Shown: piece after piece, positions 8,419 through 16,422 of the stretch | Numbering within the stretch: the first letter of the stretch is position 1 | How the letters are laid out: every line of letters begins with the position of its first letter | NCBI RefSeq assembly: GCF_024205745.1 | Contig: NZ_CP073117.1 | Location: forward strand, 1,984,001 to 2,048,000 | DNA length: 64,000 nucleotides | Direction of reading: 5' to 3' | From: Neisseria subflava | GTDB taxonomy: Bacteria > Pseudomonadota > Gammaproteobacteria > Burkholderiales > Neisseriaceae | Translations under genes and position numbers: made by a program | Notes under the pieces: model-generated | The model's database searches: none | What the model was told of the DNA's origin: nothing | What the model saw: the letters and a program-made list of their open reading frames with translations, nothing else

Positions 8419-8949
8419 ATGAAAAAAGCCTTTGTATTTTCTTTGCTGCTCGCTGGTTTGTCCGCTTCTGCCGCCGCGCAAAACCAAACCGGTGCGTCAT
8501 CCGATGCTGCGGCAAATAAAAAGCTTGCCGCCGAGTGCGGGCAATTGTTTAAAGATACCAATACTTTGGCGAACGGTTCGCTTTGTTATCGGGACAATAA
8601 AGAGACCGCCGAATATTTCGACCTTTTGTCTATGGTTTTGTTGTTTAACCATCCGAAAGTCGATCAGTGCCGACAATATCCGAAACTGGAGGAAGAATTC
8701 AAAAAACAAAGCTTTCACCATCTCGACGATAAGGAGTTGAAGCGCCTTTGCGCGGAAAGCCGCGAAGAACGCGACCGTTTGCGCCGCCAGGTAGAGGCGT
8801 ATATGGACAGTAAGATAAAACAGTATGCGGAAGAAGAAGCGCCGCGCCGAGGTATTCCCGTTGATGAATTGCTGCGTAAAACCGTTGCCGAAGAAACCGA
8901 ACGCCGCGCCAAAGCCGATGCCTTTATCCGTCAGAAGGATGGCAGATAA
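8419..8949 (+). CDS. Secreted cysteine-containing hypothetical protein, paralog A
   Basis: A 176-residue exported protein: signal peptide 1-20 (MKKAFVFSLLLAGLSASAAA|Q), then a helical domain with four cysteines (AAECGQLF, GSLCYRDN, VDQCRQYP, KRLCAESREERD) that probably form two disulfides in the periplasm, and a charged coiled-coil-like C-terminus (110-176). It is a paralog of the gene at 9207: the cysteine spacing, the (C)A(E/Q)SR(E/K)ER motif and the long charged C-terminal helix are shared. Function unknown; such pairs near RHS relics could be periplasmic immunity or accessory proteins, which is inference from place only. Confidence 0.8.
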   Translation: MKKAFVFSLLLAGLSASAAAQNQTGASSDAAANKKLAAECGQLFKDTNTLANGSLCYRDNKETAEYFDLLSMVLLFNHPKVDQCRQYPKLEEEFKKQSFHHLDDKELKRLCAESREERDRLRRQVEAYMDSKIKQYAEEEAPRRGIPVDELLRKTVAEETERRAKADAFIRQKDGR

Positions 8950-8990
8950 GGATGATGGACGGGGTCGTCTGAAAACTTCGGGCATGAATG

Positions 8991-9147
8991 TATAGTGGAT
9001 TAAATTTAAACCAGTACAGTGTTGCCTCGCCTTAGCTCAAAGAGAACGATTCTCTAAGGTGCTGAAGCACCAAGTGAATCGGTTCCGTACTATTTGTACT
9101 GTCTGCGGCTTCGTCGCCTTGTCCTGATTTAAATTTAATCCACTATA
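8991..9147. repeat. Correia repeat enclosed element (CREE)
   Basis: 157 bp with 26-base-class inverted ends TATAGTGGATTAAATTTAAA and its near complement TTTAAATTTAATCCACTATA, flanked by TA, the hallmark of the neisserial Correia element in its long form. It lies between the two paralogous secreted-protein genes. Correia ends can carry promoters and RNase III cleavage sites, so it may influence the downstream gene at 9207. Confidence 0.93.
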
Positions 9148-9206
9148 ATGCGTTCCGATATTCATGCTTTATTTGAAAATATCATTCCGGTTTAAAAGGA
9201 AAAACT

Positions 9207-9797
9207 ATGAAACAATCTGCTTTAGGCTTACTTGCTTTGACTTTATCTTTTTCAGCCGCCGCGCAAGAGCCCGCCGTCAGTTTGAATACGGATCAGGTCG
9301 AACATTGCCGGCAAATGCTGCAAGATACGGCGCTGATTGAGGCTACGGCGAATGTATGCGGCGGCAATGAGGACATCAAAGACTATGCCGGGCATTTATA
9401 CTCTTTGTACATGGCTGCCGATCCGCAAGCCTTGCAATGCGTCAATTACAGCATGGCGATGAAAAAAGCGGGGAAACCGCTGCCTCATTACGGTTATTCC
9501 CCTGAGCAAGACAGCAAACAATATTGCGCCCAAAGCCGCAAAGAACGTCATCTTGCCCAACAACGCGCCGAGGCTTTGGTTGAAAAAGAGCTGCCGAACA
9601 TTGCCCGCAAAGTTTCCGAAGAATCGAATGCGCTTTATCAAGAGCATCAAAAGCAATTGGCGCAACGACAAAATGCAGAACCGGACAACTGGGAAAAACC
9701 GAAATCTTCCAAGCAAATCTTGAAAGAAATGCGCGAACAACTGGCAGCCAGCCGTAAAAAAGCGGAAATTGCCCGCCGGAAAATAGAAAAACAGTAA
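9207..9797 (+). CDS. Secreted cysteine-containing hypothetical protein, paralog B
   Basis: A 196-residue exported protein with a signal peptide (1-19, cleavage near SAAA|QEP). Four cysteines (EHCRQMLQD, NVCGGNED, LQCVNYSM, QYCAQSRKERH) match paralog A at 8419, and a long charged helix (120-196, rich in K, E, Q, A) follows. ATG is preceded by AAAAGGAAAAACT, a strong ribosome site. A Correia element separates it from its paralog, and a rho-independent terminator follows. Function unknown. Confidence 0.8.
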   Translation: MKQSALGLLALTLSFSAAAQEPAVSLNTDQVEHCRQMLQDTALIEATANVCGGNEDIKDYAGHLYSLYMAADPQALQCVNYSMAMKKAGKPLPHYGYSPEQDSKQYCAQSRKERHLAQQRAEALVEKELPNIARKVSEESNALYQEHQKQLAQRQNAEPDNWEKPKSSKQILKEMREQLAASRKKAEIARRKIEKQ

Positions 9798-9847
9798 CGA
9801 AGTTTCGGACAATACGGACAGACGGTCTGCCCTGACCGGATACAAGA

Positions 9848-9872
9848 AACCCGCTTTTTAAAGCGGGTTTTT
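9848..9872 (+). terminator. Rho-independent terminator after paralog B
   Basis: AACCCGCTTT and AAAGCGGGTT arms with a 2-base loop and a T run; GC-rich stem, not a DUS pair. Confidence 0.85.
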
Positions 9873-9946
9873 ATCTTGGAATCGATTAAGGTTTTCAGAC
9901 GACCTTTTAGCAGAAGAAACTAATTGGGGCGGTTAACTGATTTTTG

Positions 9947-10606
9947 GAGACCTTTGCAAAATTCCTCAAAATCCTCTAAATTCCTTCCAAGACATTTAGG
10001 GGATTTTCCATGAGCACCTTCTTCCAGCAAACCGCACAAGCCATGATTGCCAAACACATCGACCGTTTCCCACTATTGAAGTTGGATCAGGTGATTGATT
10101 GGCAACCGATCGAACAACACCTGAATCGTCAAAGAACCCGTTACCTTCGAGACCACCGCGGCCGTCCCTCCTATCCCCTGTTGTCCATGTTCAAAGCTAT
10201 CCTGCTCGGACAATGGCACAGCCTATCCGATCCCAAACTCGAACACAGCCTCATCACCCGTATCGACTTCAACCTGTTTTGCCGTTTTGACGAACTGAGT
10301 ATCCCCGATTACAGCACCTTATGCCGCTACCGCAACTGGCTGGCGCAAGACGACACCCTGTCCGAATTATTGGAACTGATCAACCGCCAACTGACCGAAA
10401 AAGGCCTAAAAGTAGAGAAAGCATCCGCCGCCGTCGTTGACGCCACCATTATCCAGACCGCCGGCAGCAAACAGCGTCAGGCCATAGAAGTCGATGACGA
10501 AGGACAAGTCAGCGGCCAAACCACACCGAGTAAAGACAGCGATGCCCGTTGGACAAAGAAAAACGGACTCTACAAACTCGGTTACAAACAACATACCCGC
10601 ACCGAT
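9947..10606 (+). mobile_element. Truncated IS1106-like (IS5 family) insertion sequence, left part
   Basis: Begins with the terminal repeat GAGACCTTTGCAAAA, then a 48-base leader and the transposase start at 10010. The match to IS1106-type elements stops at base 10606, after the codons for HTRTD, and no right end is found beside it. The same left end recurs, shorter, at 30127, and a right-end-like repeat is seen at 36509. Confidence 0.88.
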
Positions 10607-10699
10607 TCTGAAATCGCTTTCAGACGGCATTTCGCCCCAAAAGAGCGGTGGATTTTGCAAAAGTTTTTCGGCTTTGCACTCCGCACGCAGGCAGCCTGA
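10010..10699 (+). pseudogene. IS5-family transposase, 3' truncated
   Basis: The first 199 codons encode the N-terminal helical domain and the start of the DDE domain of an IS1106-like transposase: RFPLLKLDQVIDW, RRGRPSYPLLSMFKA-like segment, FNLFCRFDELSIPDYSTLCRYRNW and the first catalytic aspartate in VVDATIIQTAG. After HTRTD the frame runs into unrelated DNA (SEIAFRRHFAP...), adding about 30 foreign residues. The second Asp and the Glu of the DDE triad are lost, so the protein cannot be active. Intact relatives are about 320 residues. Confidence 0.9.
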
Positions 10700-10867
10700 A
10701 AACGCCGAGCAGGTCGGGGCATGGATGCCCGACAAACAAACTGTTCAGACGGCCTTACCGCATTCGGATGTTCGTCGTTTGCATTATTTGCAATGTTGTT
10801 TTATCATCAATACTACATTGATTATGTTGCATATTTTAGTAATTTATTGTTTTTAAAAGGTATTTAA
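10607..10867. other. Gene-free stretch after the truncated IS
   Basis: Holds two DUS cores (10619-10630 and 10744-10755) and one AGGCAGCCTGAA (10689-10700), which is the Kingella-type uptake dialect. No coding sequence is credible. The AT-rich last 60 bases probably carry the promoter of the next gene. Confidence 0.5.
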
Positions 10868-11341
10868 ATGAAGAAAAAAATGCTGCTTTTAACCTTGCTG
10901 GTCTCGGCAACAGTGGTGGCGAAGCCGGTAAATAGTGGAAAAATAGCCCATCATCAAACCGTGTCGTGCGGCAATCAGGTTTATGTACAATCATCAGGCG
11001 GCGCAGTGTTAAAGGAAAAGCCCGATGCCCGTTCGAAAACGGTAATGCAGTTAAGAAACACCCAATATCTCTGTGTGGTTGGCAATGTGGCTGAATCAAA
11101 CGGCTGGACGCTGGTGAAAAAAGTGCCTCCGGCAGCGAGTGCAGGCTGTGAAGATGCAGGCGCGAAAGAATGCTTGAAAATGGCAGATTTTCCAAGCAAA
11201 TGGCAGGTAAAGAAACCGTCAGGCAGCCAATGCCGTCTGACGACTTCGTTTGACGAGGGCGGGCAGCTTGTTGTAACCGCCAGTGGTGTATGTGCAACCG
11301 GCTGGGTTAAAACAAAGGCTGTCCGTTTTTTTGCAGATTAA
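10868..11341 (+). CDS. Secreted SH3-like domain protein, possible immunity protein
   Basis: A 157-residue exported protein: signal peptide 1-18 (MKKKMLLLTLLVSATVVA|KP), then a bacterial SH3-type domain (about 33-85) with VYVQSSGGAVLKEKPDARSKTV...GWTLVKK, and a C-terminal part with cysteine pairs (GCEDAGAKECLK, SQCRLTTS, SGVCATGW) that suggest disulfides in the periplasm. ATG follows AAAGGTATTTAA. Its stop is 29 bases before a frameshifted NlpC/P60 gene on the same strand. At the two other effector loci in this window the exported partner also comes directly before the effector, so a periplasmic immunity role is plausible; this is inference. Confidence 0.8.
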   Translation: MKKKMLLLTLLVSATVVAKPVNSGKIAHHQTVSCGNQVYVQSSGGAVLKEKPDARSKTVMQLRNTQYLCVVGNVAESNGWTLVKKVPPAASAGCEDAGAKECLKMADFPSKWQVKKPSGSQCRLTTSFDEGGQLVVTASGVCATGWVKTKAVRFFAD

Positions 11342-11370
11342 TTTTTTAACACGGCATAAAAGGAATTGAA

Positions 11371-12177
11371 ATGTCTGAAATTCAAGAACGGCAGAATCAA
11401 CGGATTATTGATTATGCTGAAGCAAACTTTTCGAAAACCACGCATGAATACGGCAGACAGGATATGCAAATAAATCTGGAGAGAAAATTGATCCTTCTCG
11501 TTTAAATGAAGACAAAGATCATGATGGAAGAAAAGGTGTTGATTGTTCTTCTCTTGTTTATTTTTCATTAGAAGGAGCGGGATTTAATCTTAAAATGGAA
11601 GCCAAAGACTTTGGAACCAGAACGCTGTTTAACGGAAAACATATAACGAACTATGCTCAAAAAAATTTTGATGTACTACCTGCATCTGCCAAAACAGATG
11701 GCAGTTTGAAAGCAGGCGACATATTAATGATGACAATGCCGGGAGGTTCTCAACACGTTGCTGTTTTTAAAGAGTATGATGAAAAAGGACGCATTCATTT
11801 TTTTGGATCTCAAACATCAACAGGGCCTGCTGAAAGTAGTGATGACAGGAAATTCTTATTGGGATCAAAAAACTATTTTTCACGGTGCATTACGGCCTAA
11901 AGAAAACTTTATTAAACCTGAGATGGCGCCGGATATTGGAAAAAATGAATCGGAATCCCAATCTAAATATGAAAAAATTCGTTCGATGATCAATGGGTTA
12001 ATGAATGATAAGGATGGTTCGTACACCAAGCAGCTTTTAGCAGAAAACCAAGATATTGTTGATAAATTCAACAAACGTGTACAGGAGGGTTTGGCACAAC
12101 AGACACCATCGTTTTCGAACCAAGAGACTCAAATTGCACAACAGGAAACGGAATACCAGGGTTATTCGCGTAGCTGA
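11371..12177 (+). pseudogene. NlpC/P60-type peptidoglycan hydrolase effector, two frameshifts
   Basis: Three overlapping frames join into one protein of about 268 residues without signal peptide. Frame 1 from ATG 11371 (MSEIQERQNQRIIDYAEANF) is left near 11460-11470; frame 2 continues with NKSGEKIDPSRLN, the catalytic-cysteine motif GVDCSSLVYFSLEGAGF, and the catalytic-histidine motif QHVAVFKEYD; it is left near 11836-11850 for frame 3, which reads TGNSYWDQKTIFHGALRP and ends in a Q-rich tail (NQETQIAQQETEYQG). NlpC/P60 enzymes cut peptidoglycan peptides. Lacking a signal peptide and paired with an exported protein, it looks like an antibacterial effector; the Q-rich end recalls the two XVIPCD effectors here, but no clear XVIPCD core is seen. 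Confidence 0.72.
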
Positions 12178-12701
12178 CGCGGCTTCGTACCCATCCTCAC
12201 CGTAAAACACACTGACAACAAAAGCTCGTCCTGGCTAAATCGCTATAAACGGAATGAATTTCTAATTAAAATAGAGCATAGGTTTTGAAATTAAAGGTCA
12301 GCCAGATGATCTCTTGTAAGATTATTATCTTATATTCATAATGTGATTAACTCGCAAATTTCTTACAGTTTAACTTATCAACTTGCTAAAAAAATTTGCA
12401 AATAGGCCGTCTGAACTTAATGTTTCAGACGGCCTTTGCAGTATAAATTAGCTATCCCCTACGCTTTCTTGTTTCACAAGAGTTTGACGGTACTTGGTAT
12501 TCTTATATCTCCCCTATTCCACTACACAATAAATTAGGAAATAGAGGTAAGGTAAAATTAAATAGCCAAGTTTCTCTTGAAACCTATTGATTTTATACTA
12601 AAAATTGGAGTACTATGAGCACACTCTCTAGAGTATCATTAATTCTCATTTGACATATAGGAACAATAAGCGGAATTTGTAGAAGAATAGGAAAAAAGAA
12701 A
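12178..12701. other. Gene-free AT-rich stretch
   Basis: No credible coding sequence on either strand. Contains an inverted DUS pair (12404-12434) that can act as terminator for the effector relic. The rest is AT-rich with no structure I can name. Confidence 0.6.
12404..12434. terminator. Inverted DUS pair
   Basis: AGGCCGTCTGAAC and TTTCAGACGGCCT around a short spacer, followed by T residues. Confidence 0.65.
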
Positions 12702-12829
12702 ATAATTTATATTATGTTAAATTTATAATGCCAGTATTTTAGTCTACTAACTCCTGTTTCCCTCAATAGAACAATCACTTACAGAATTCAAACATAAAAG
12801 GCCGTCTGAAATTTTCAGACGGCCTTTTT
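12702..12829 (+). repeat. Right copy of ~130-bp direct repeat bracketing the accessory segment
   Basis: Counterpart of 6830-6960 in the same orientation, again ending with an inverted DUS pair (12799-12826). The two copies enclose the RHS relic, toxin/immunity pair, Correia element, IS and effector pseudogene, suggesting duplication with island insertion, or a recombination hot spot. Confidence 0.75.
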
Positions 12830-12845
12830 ATATCCCCCCAGCCTT

Positions 12846-13463
12846 TTATGCCGCACCAACGCTATACGTTTCGCCCTTGCTGTCCACTTGGCCGACAATG
12901 GCAGCAACAGCGGCGGCCAAGCCGTTGCGCGTCATGTATTTTTGCGGAATTTCTTGGGCATTTTGTGTCAAGGTATAGGCATTATCTTCGCCATCGGCAA
13001 GGCCGCAGGGGCGCAAGATGGTCCAATTCAAACCACTTTGTTTGAGATAGATTTCGGCTTCTGTTTTAGCACGGACGGCTTCGCCGAGTGCCTGTTTGAA
13101 CGGCTCGCTCATCATGTCCCATTGTTCACCACAGCCCATGCTGGTAATCAGTACAAAGCGGGCTTGCGGATTGGCGGCTTTCGTAGCGGCAATGATGTTG
13201 ATATTGCCCAGCGCATCGCTGCGGATGCCCTCTTCGTTTTTGCCGCCGACAAAACTGATCACGGTATCGGGACGATATTGTGCCAACGCTTTATCGAGCG
13301 CGTCGGCATCAAGCGCATCGGCGACGACGGTTTGAATATTGTGTTCGGCAAAAAAGCTGTCTTCAGACGGCCTTCTCAATACGGCAACGGTATCAGCTGA
13401 GTCAGTCAATGTGCGGATATAGGCGCGGCCGGACGGGCCGTTGGCTCCGAAGATGAGTTGCAT
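12846..13463 (-). CDS. NAD(P)-binding protein, probable anaerobilin reductase (ChuY/HutY-like)
   Basis: A 205-residue single-domain atypical SDR (NAD(P)-binding_10 type) with the dinucleotide motif GANGPSGR at residues 6-13, VISFVGGKNEEG, and the LITSMGCGEQW and LNWTILRPCGLADGEDN segments of the BVR-B/SDR_a5 group. The E. coli O157 chuTWXY operon encodes ChuY, an NADPH-dependent anaerobilin reductase of about this size and fold, right after ChuW and ChuX. Here the gene directly follows a ChuW(HutW)-HutX fusion on the same strand, so the same role is likely. Generic oxidoreductase is the fallback. Confidence 0.8.
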   Translation of the reverse strand: MQLIFGANGPSGRAYIRTLTDSADTVAVLRRPSEDSFFAEHNIQTVVADALDADALDKALAQYRPDTVISFVGGKNEEGIRSDALGNINIIAATKAANPQARFVLITSMGCGEQWDMMSEPFKQALGEAVRAKTEAEIYLKQSGLNWTILRPCGLADGEDNAYTLTQNAQEIPQKYMTRNGLAAAVAAIVGQVDSKGETYSVGAA

Positions 13464-13555
13464 GTTTGGGGTTCCTTTGTATGGTAGATGTTTGTTGTTA
13501 GAAAATCCGCTCCTCTATGCAGCAAGGAACGGATTATCAGGCCGTCTGAAACCGT

Positions 13556-15376
13556 TTAAGCGGCATCAAATAATTTGCGCATGGCTTCGATTTGGTGTTG
13601 TTTCAACTCGCCTGCTTCATCGCGGCCGACGAAAATTTTAAACATGGCGCCGCCGTTGCGGTTGATAAAGTTGAGCGAGCAAGTGGCTTTGCCCATGAAC
13701 GGGCGTTCCAAAAGGTAGATGGAGGCGCAGTTTTCGTAATAGATATGACCGTGTACGCCGCCGTCGGTTTCAGGATGGTCAAAGTTGTAGAAACCGCGGC
13801 CGACTTTGCCGTTTGGCAGTTTGCCGCTGACTTCGACGATGGCATCGGGGGTGTGGGCGATGAAGGTAACGGATTCATTCCATGCTGCGATGGCTTGGAG
13901 GATTTCGACTATGCGGCTGCCTTCGGTTTGGCGCACGTTCTCTTCTGGTAGACAGCGGATAACGTCTTCAAAACTGCATTGGTTTTGCGCGGCCAGCATT
14001 TCCAGTACTTGGCCGGGATTTTTTTCCAATGATTGACGCAACATGGTTTGTTGTTCGGCTGAAAGTTTTTGCATGGTTTGATCCTTTTCTTGAGTCGGAA
14101 GAGTGAGCATGAGTTTGCGGATAAGGGTGGGCGACCAATAACGGCCGCTGGTATTCAAACGGATCAGGCCGTCTGAATCGGGTTCTTTAAAAAGCTGCAT
14201 TTCCTGCCATTGGGCAATCAGCTTTTGCGCTGCTTTGTTGCCGTCAAACAATAATGGATTCAGACGGCCTGTTTCAATATCGTGCTGGACTTTGCTGAGC
14301 AGTGCTTTATTTGGACTATGGCCGCTCATAAACGCGATGTTTTTCTCGCCTTTCGGCGTGGCGAGATAACTCTCCAAATCACCCTGCACCTGATAACTGA
14401 AACCGCCGAAGTTACCGCCTGCGCCGGAGCCGAACGCCAAACAGGGAATGTCGGATTTGATCAGGGTATTGTAGCGGTTGCGCTCGCCGCGGCCGGGATA
14501 GGCGAAGTGGCTGTTGCTGACCTGTTCCCAGCCTTTTTCCAGCAGTGTTTCAACCGTGTAGGCATATTGGTCTGCCTGAATATCAAAACCCGGCGGTGTC
14601 GGAAATGCACCTTTTTCAATCATGCGGTTGATGGGCAGCATGGGATAAAGGTTGAACGCGTACGTATCCAGACCGGACAGAGGCAGCTCGGCGGCGCGGG
14701 CGATATCGTTTTGCCAAACTTCATCGGTTTGATTGGGCAGGCCGAACATCAAATCGGCCACAATCACGGCATCGAGTTCGCACAATTTTGCCAAATATTC
14801 AAACGCCTCGTCGCCGCTGTGTTTGCGGCCGAGACGGCGGCGGATGGCGGTATTGAAGGTTTGCACGCCGATGGAAATGCGGTTGGCGCCTGCTTCGATG
14901 CAGGCCTGTGCTTTTTCCAAATCGAAATGGCTCATGCGCCCTTCGATGGTGAACTCGCAATCTTCGGCAAGCGGCAGATATTGGTAGCAGGCACGAATCA
15001 GGCGGACGAGGTCTTCCGTAAGCAACGCGGTCGGCGTGCCGCCCCCGAAATAAACGGCTCGGATTTTGCCCTTGCCTGTACGGGCTTCGGCTTCAGCGGC
15101 CATTTCTTCGATAATTTTGTCGGTATATACGCTGCTTTGGCTGTCCTTCCACGCATTACGGTAGAAGCCGCAAAAAACGCAATGGTTGGCGCAAAATGGA
15201 ATATGCAGATAAGCAAGCGCGTCCACATCAGTTGCATGGGGAAGCCTTTTCTTCCAAATGTTCTGCCACTGGGGACGCGGCATTGGAACACCGCCCCAAA
15301 CGGGCATTAATGCCTGACGTTCAGGAAATGCCTTGGGCGCGGATTGTTTCGGAGTCCAAACAAGCTGCTGTACCAT
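13556..15376 (-). CDS. hutW: HutW-HutX fusion: anaerobic heme-degrading radical SAM methyltransferase with heme-utilisation domain
   Basis: A 606-residue protein joining two usually separate heme proteins. Residues about 1-430 are a ChuW/HutW radical SAM enzyme: MPVWGGVPMPRP lead, the iron-sulfur motif CxxxCxxC (C62, C66, C69), YFGGGTPTALL, and GANRISIGVQTFN. This class opens heme without oxygen, releases iron and makes anaerobilin. Residues about 437-606 are a HutX/ChuX heme-binding domain (LSAEQQTMLRQSLEKNPGQ, GGVHGHIYY, FINRNGGAMFKIFVGRDE). The annotated ATG at 15376 abuts a Fur-like site and lacks a ribosome site; ATG 15307 (MPVWGG) is an alternative start. It is followed by the ChuY-like gene. 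Confidence 0.9.
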   Translation of the reverse strand: MVQQLVWTPKQSAPKAFPERQALMPVWGGVPMPRPQWQNIWKKRLPHATDVDALAYLHIPFCANHCVFCGFYRNAWKDSQSSVYTDKIIEEMAAEAEARTGKGKIRAVYFGGGTPTALLTEDLVRLIRACYQYLPLAEDCEFTIEGRMSHFDLEKAQACIEAGANRISIGVQTFNTAIRRRLGRKHSGDEAFEYLAKLCELDAVIVADLMFGLPNQTDEVWQNDIARAAELPLSGLDTYAFNLYPMLPINRMIEKGAFPTPPGFDIQADQYAYTVETLLEKGWEQVSNSHFAYPGRGERNRYNTLIKSDIPCLAFGSGAGGNFGGFSYQVQGDLESYLATPKGEKNIAFMSGHSPNKALLSKVQHDIETGRLNPLLFDGNKAAQKLIAQWQEMQLFKEPDSDGLIRLNTSGRYWSPTLIRKLMLTLPTQEKDQTMQKLSAEQQTMLRQSLEKNPGQVLEMLAAQNQCSFEDVIRCLPEENVRQTEGSRIVEILQAIAAWNESVTFIAHTPDAIVEVSGKLPNGKVGRGFYNFDHPETDGGVHGHIYYENCASIYLLERPFMGKATCSLNFINRNGGAMFKIFVGRDEAGELKQHQIEAMRKLFDAA

Positions 15377-15400
15377 GATAATGATTAATAAAAATTATTA
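15377..15400. promoter_or_regulatory. Fur-like iron box at hutW
   Basis: GATAATGATTAATAAAAATTATTA closely follows the 19-bp Fur consensus GATAATGATAATCATTATC, with AT-rich repeats continuing to 15410. Position right at the annotated ATG suggests either that translation begins further in or that the transcript is leaderless. The 270 bases from here to the ABC gene contain no gene. Confidence 0.6.
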
Positions 15401-15650
15401 ATAAGATTAATATATTAAATAACCATCATCGTTTTCTTGTCAATATTTTTATATAATTAAAAATCAGTATTATTTTAAAATATTGTATTCTATAAATAAT
15501 TAAATGTATTTCTATTTGATGAAAATCGGCATTTTACTTGTGAAATGCGCAAAATTTGGTTCTTCAAGTCGGGAACATCCTCCCATCTCGTTTTATTTTT
15601 GAACGATAAAATAAATTTTCTTTATCGTTTTTCAGACGGCCTTTTGGCGT

Positions 15651-16376
15651 TCAGCTTCTGAAATAAAACCCTGCTTCATCTTCGCAACGGCGTATCTGCC
15701 AACCATAAACCGATTCAAGCAAGTCGGGGCGCATCACTTCGCCCACCTTGCCCGATGCCAATACTTTTCCCTTATTCATCAAAATAATATGTTCCGCATA
15801 ACTCGCGGCGAGGTTTAAATCGTGCAATACCATCATTGATGAGGCACGGTTTGAATGCCCGGCCAAATACTGCAACAGGCGGTGTTGGTGGCGGATATCG
15901 AGATGGTTGCACGGTTCGTCCAAAAGCAAGACCGGCGCGTTTTGCAACAGGGCGCGGATGATGTTGGCGCGTTGTTGCTCGCCACCTGAAAGCTTACCGA
16001 TGCGCTTATCCGCCAATGCCGTCAAATCAAAATAATCGAGCAACTCGTCCGCCCATTCATGGTTCAGACGGCCTTTTTGTACGAATGACGCCAACGCAAT
16101 GTATTCGCGTACGGTCATTGGCATATTGTAACGGCCATGCTGCCCGACCCATGCCACCCTGCCCGCGCGGATTTGCGGCGCAACGGCCTCACCGAAAAGC
16201 GTGATTTCCCCCTGCCCTGTTTGCCCGATTAAGGCACGCAGTAAAGTAGATTTGCCCGCACCATTCGGGCCGATAATGACGGTCATGCCCGAAGGTATAT
16301 CCAGTTGATCAATTTCAAGCAGGGTTTTGTCTTGGACGCGGACGGAAAGATTACAGATTTGAAATAAGGTGTGCAT
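15651..16376 (-). CDS. hmuV: Heme/iron ABC transporter ATP-binding protein (HmuV/FecE-like)
   Basis: The 241-residue cytosolic ATPase of a heme or siderophore importer. Walker A GPNGAGKST is at 36-44, the Q-loop in VGQHGRYN, the signature LSGGEQQR near 140, Walker B VLLLDEPCNHLD and the switch histidine in VLHDLNLA. It follows a permease and a substrate-binding protein gene on the same strand. The order receptor, binding protein, permease, ATPase, then hutWX and the ChuY-like gene, makes heme the most likely cargo; a siderophore cannot be ruled out. A DUS lies in its coding region (16066-16075). Confidence 0.88.
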   Translation of the reverse strand: MHTLFQICNLSVRVQDKTLLEIDQLDIPSGMTVIIGPNGAGKSTLLRALIGQTGQGEITLFGEAVAPQIRAGRVAWVGQHGRYNMPMTVREYIALASFVQKGRLNHEWADELLDYFDLTALADKRIGKLSGGEQQRANIIRALLQNAPVLLLDEPCNHLDIRHQHRLLQYLAGHSNRASSMMVLHDLNLAASYAEHIILMNKGKVLASGKVGEVMRPDLLESVYGWQIRRCEDEAGFYFRS

Positions 16377-16422
16377 GGCAAAAGATATGGGGCAATGAAG
16401 TTTCAGACGGCCTGTTTAGGCA

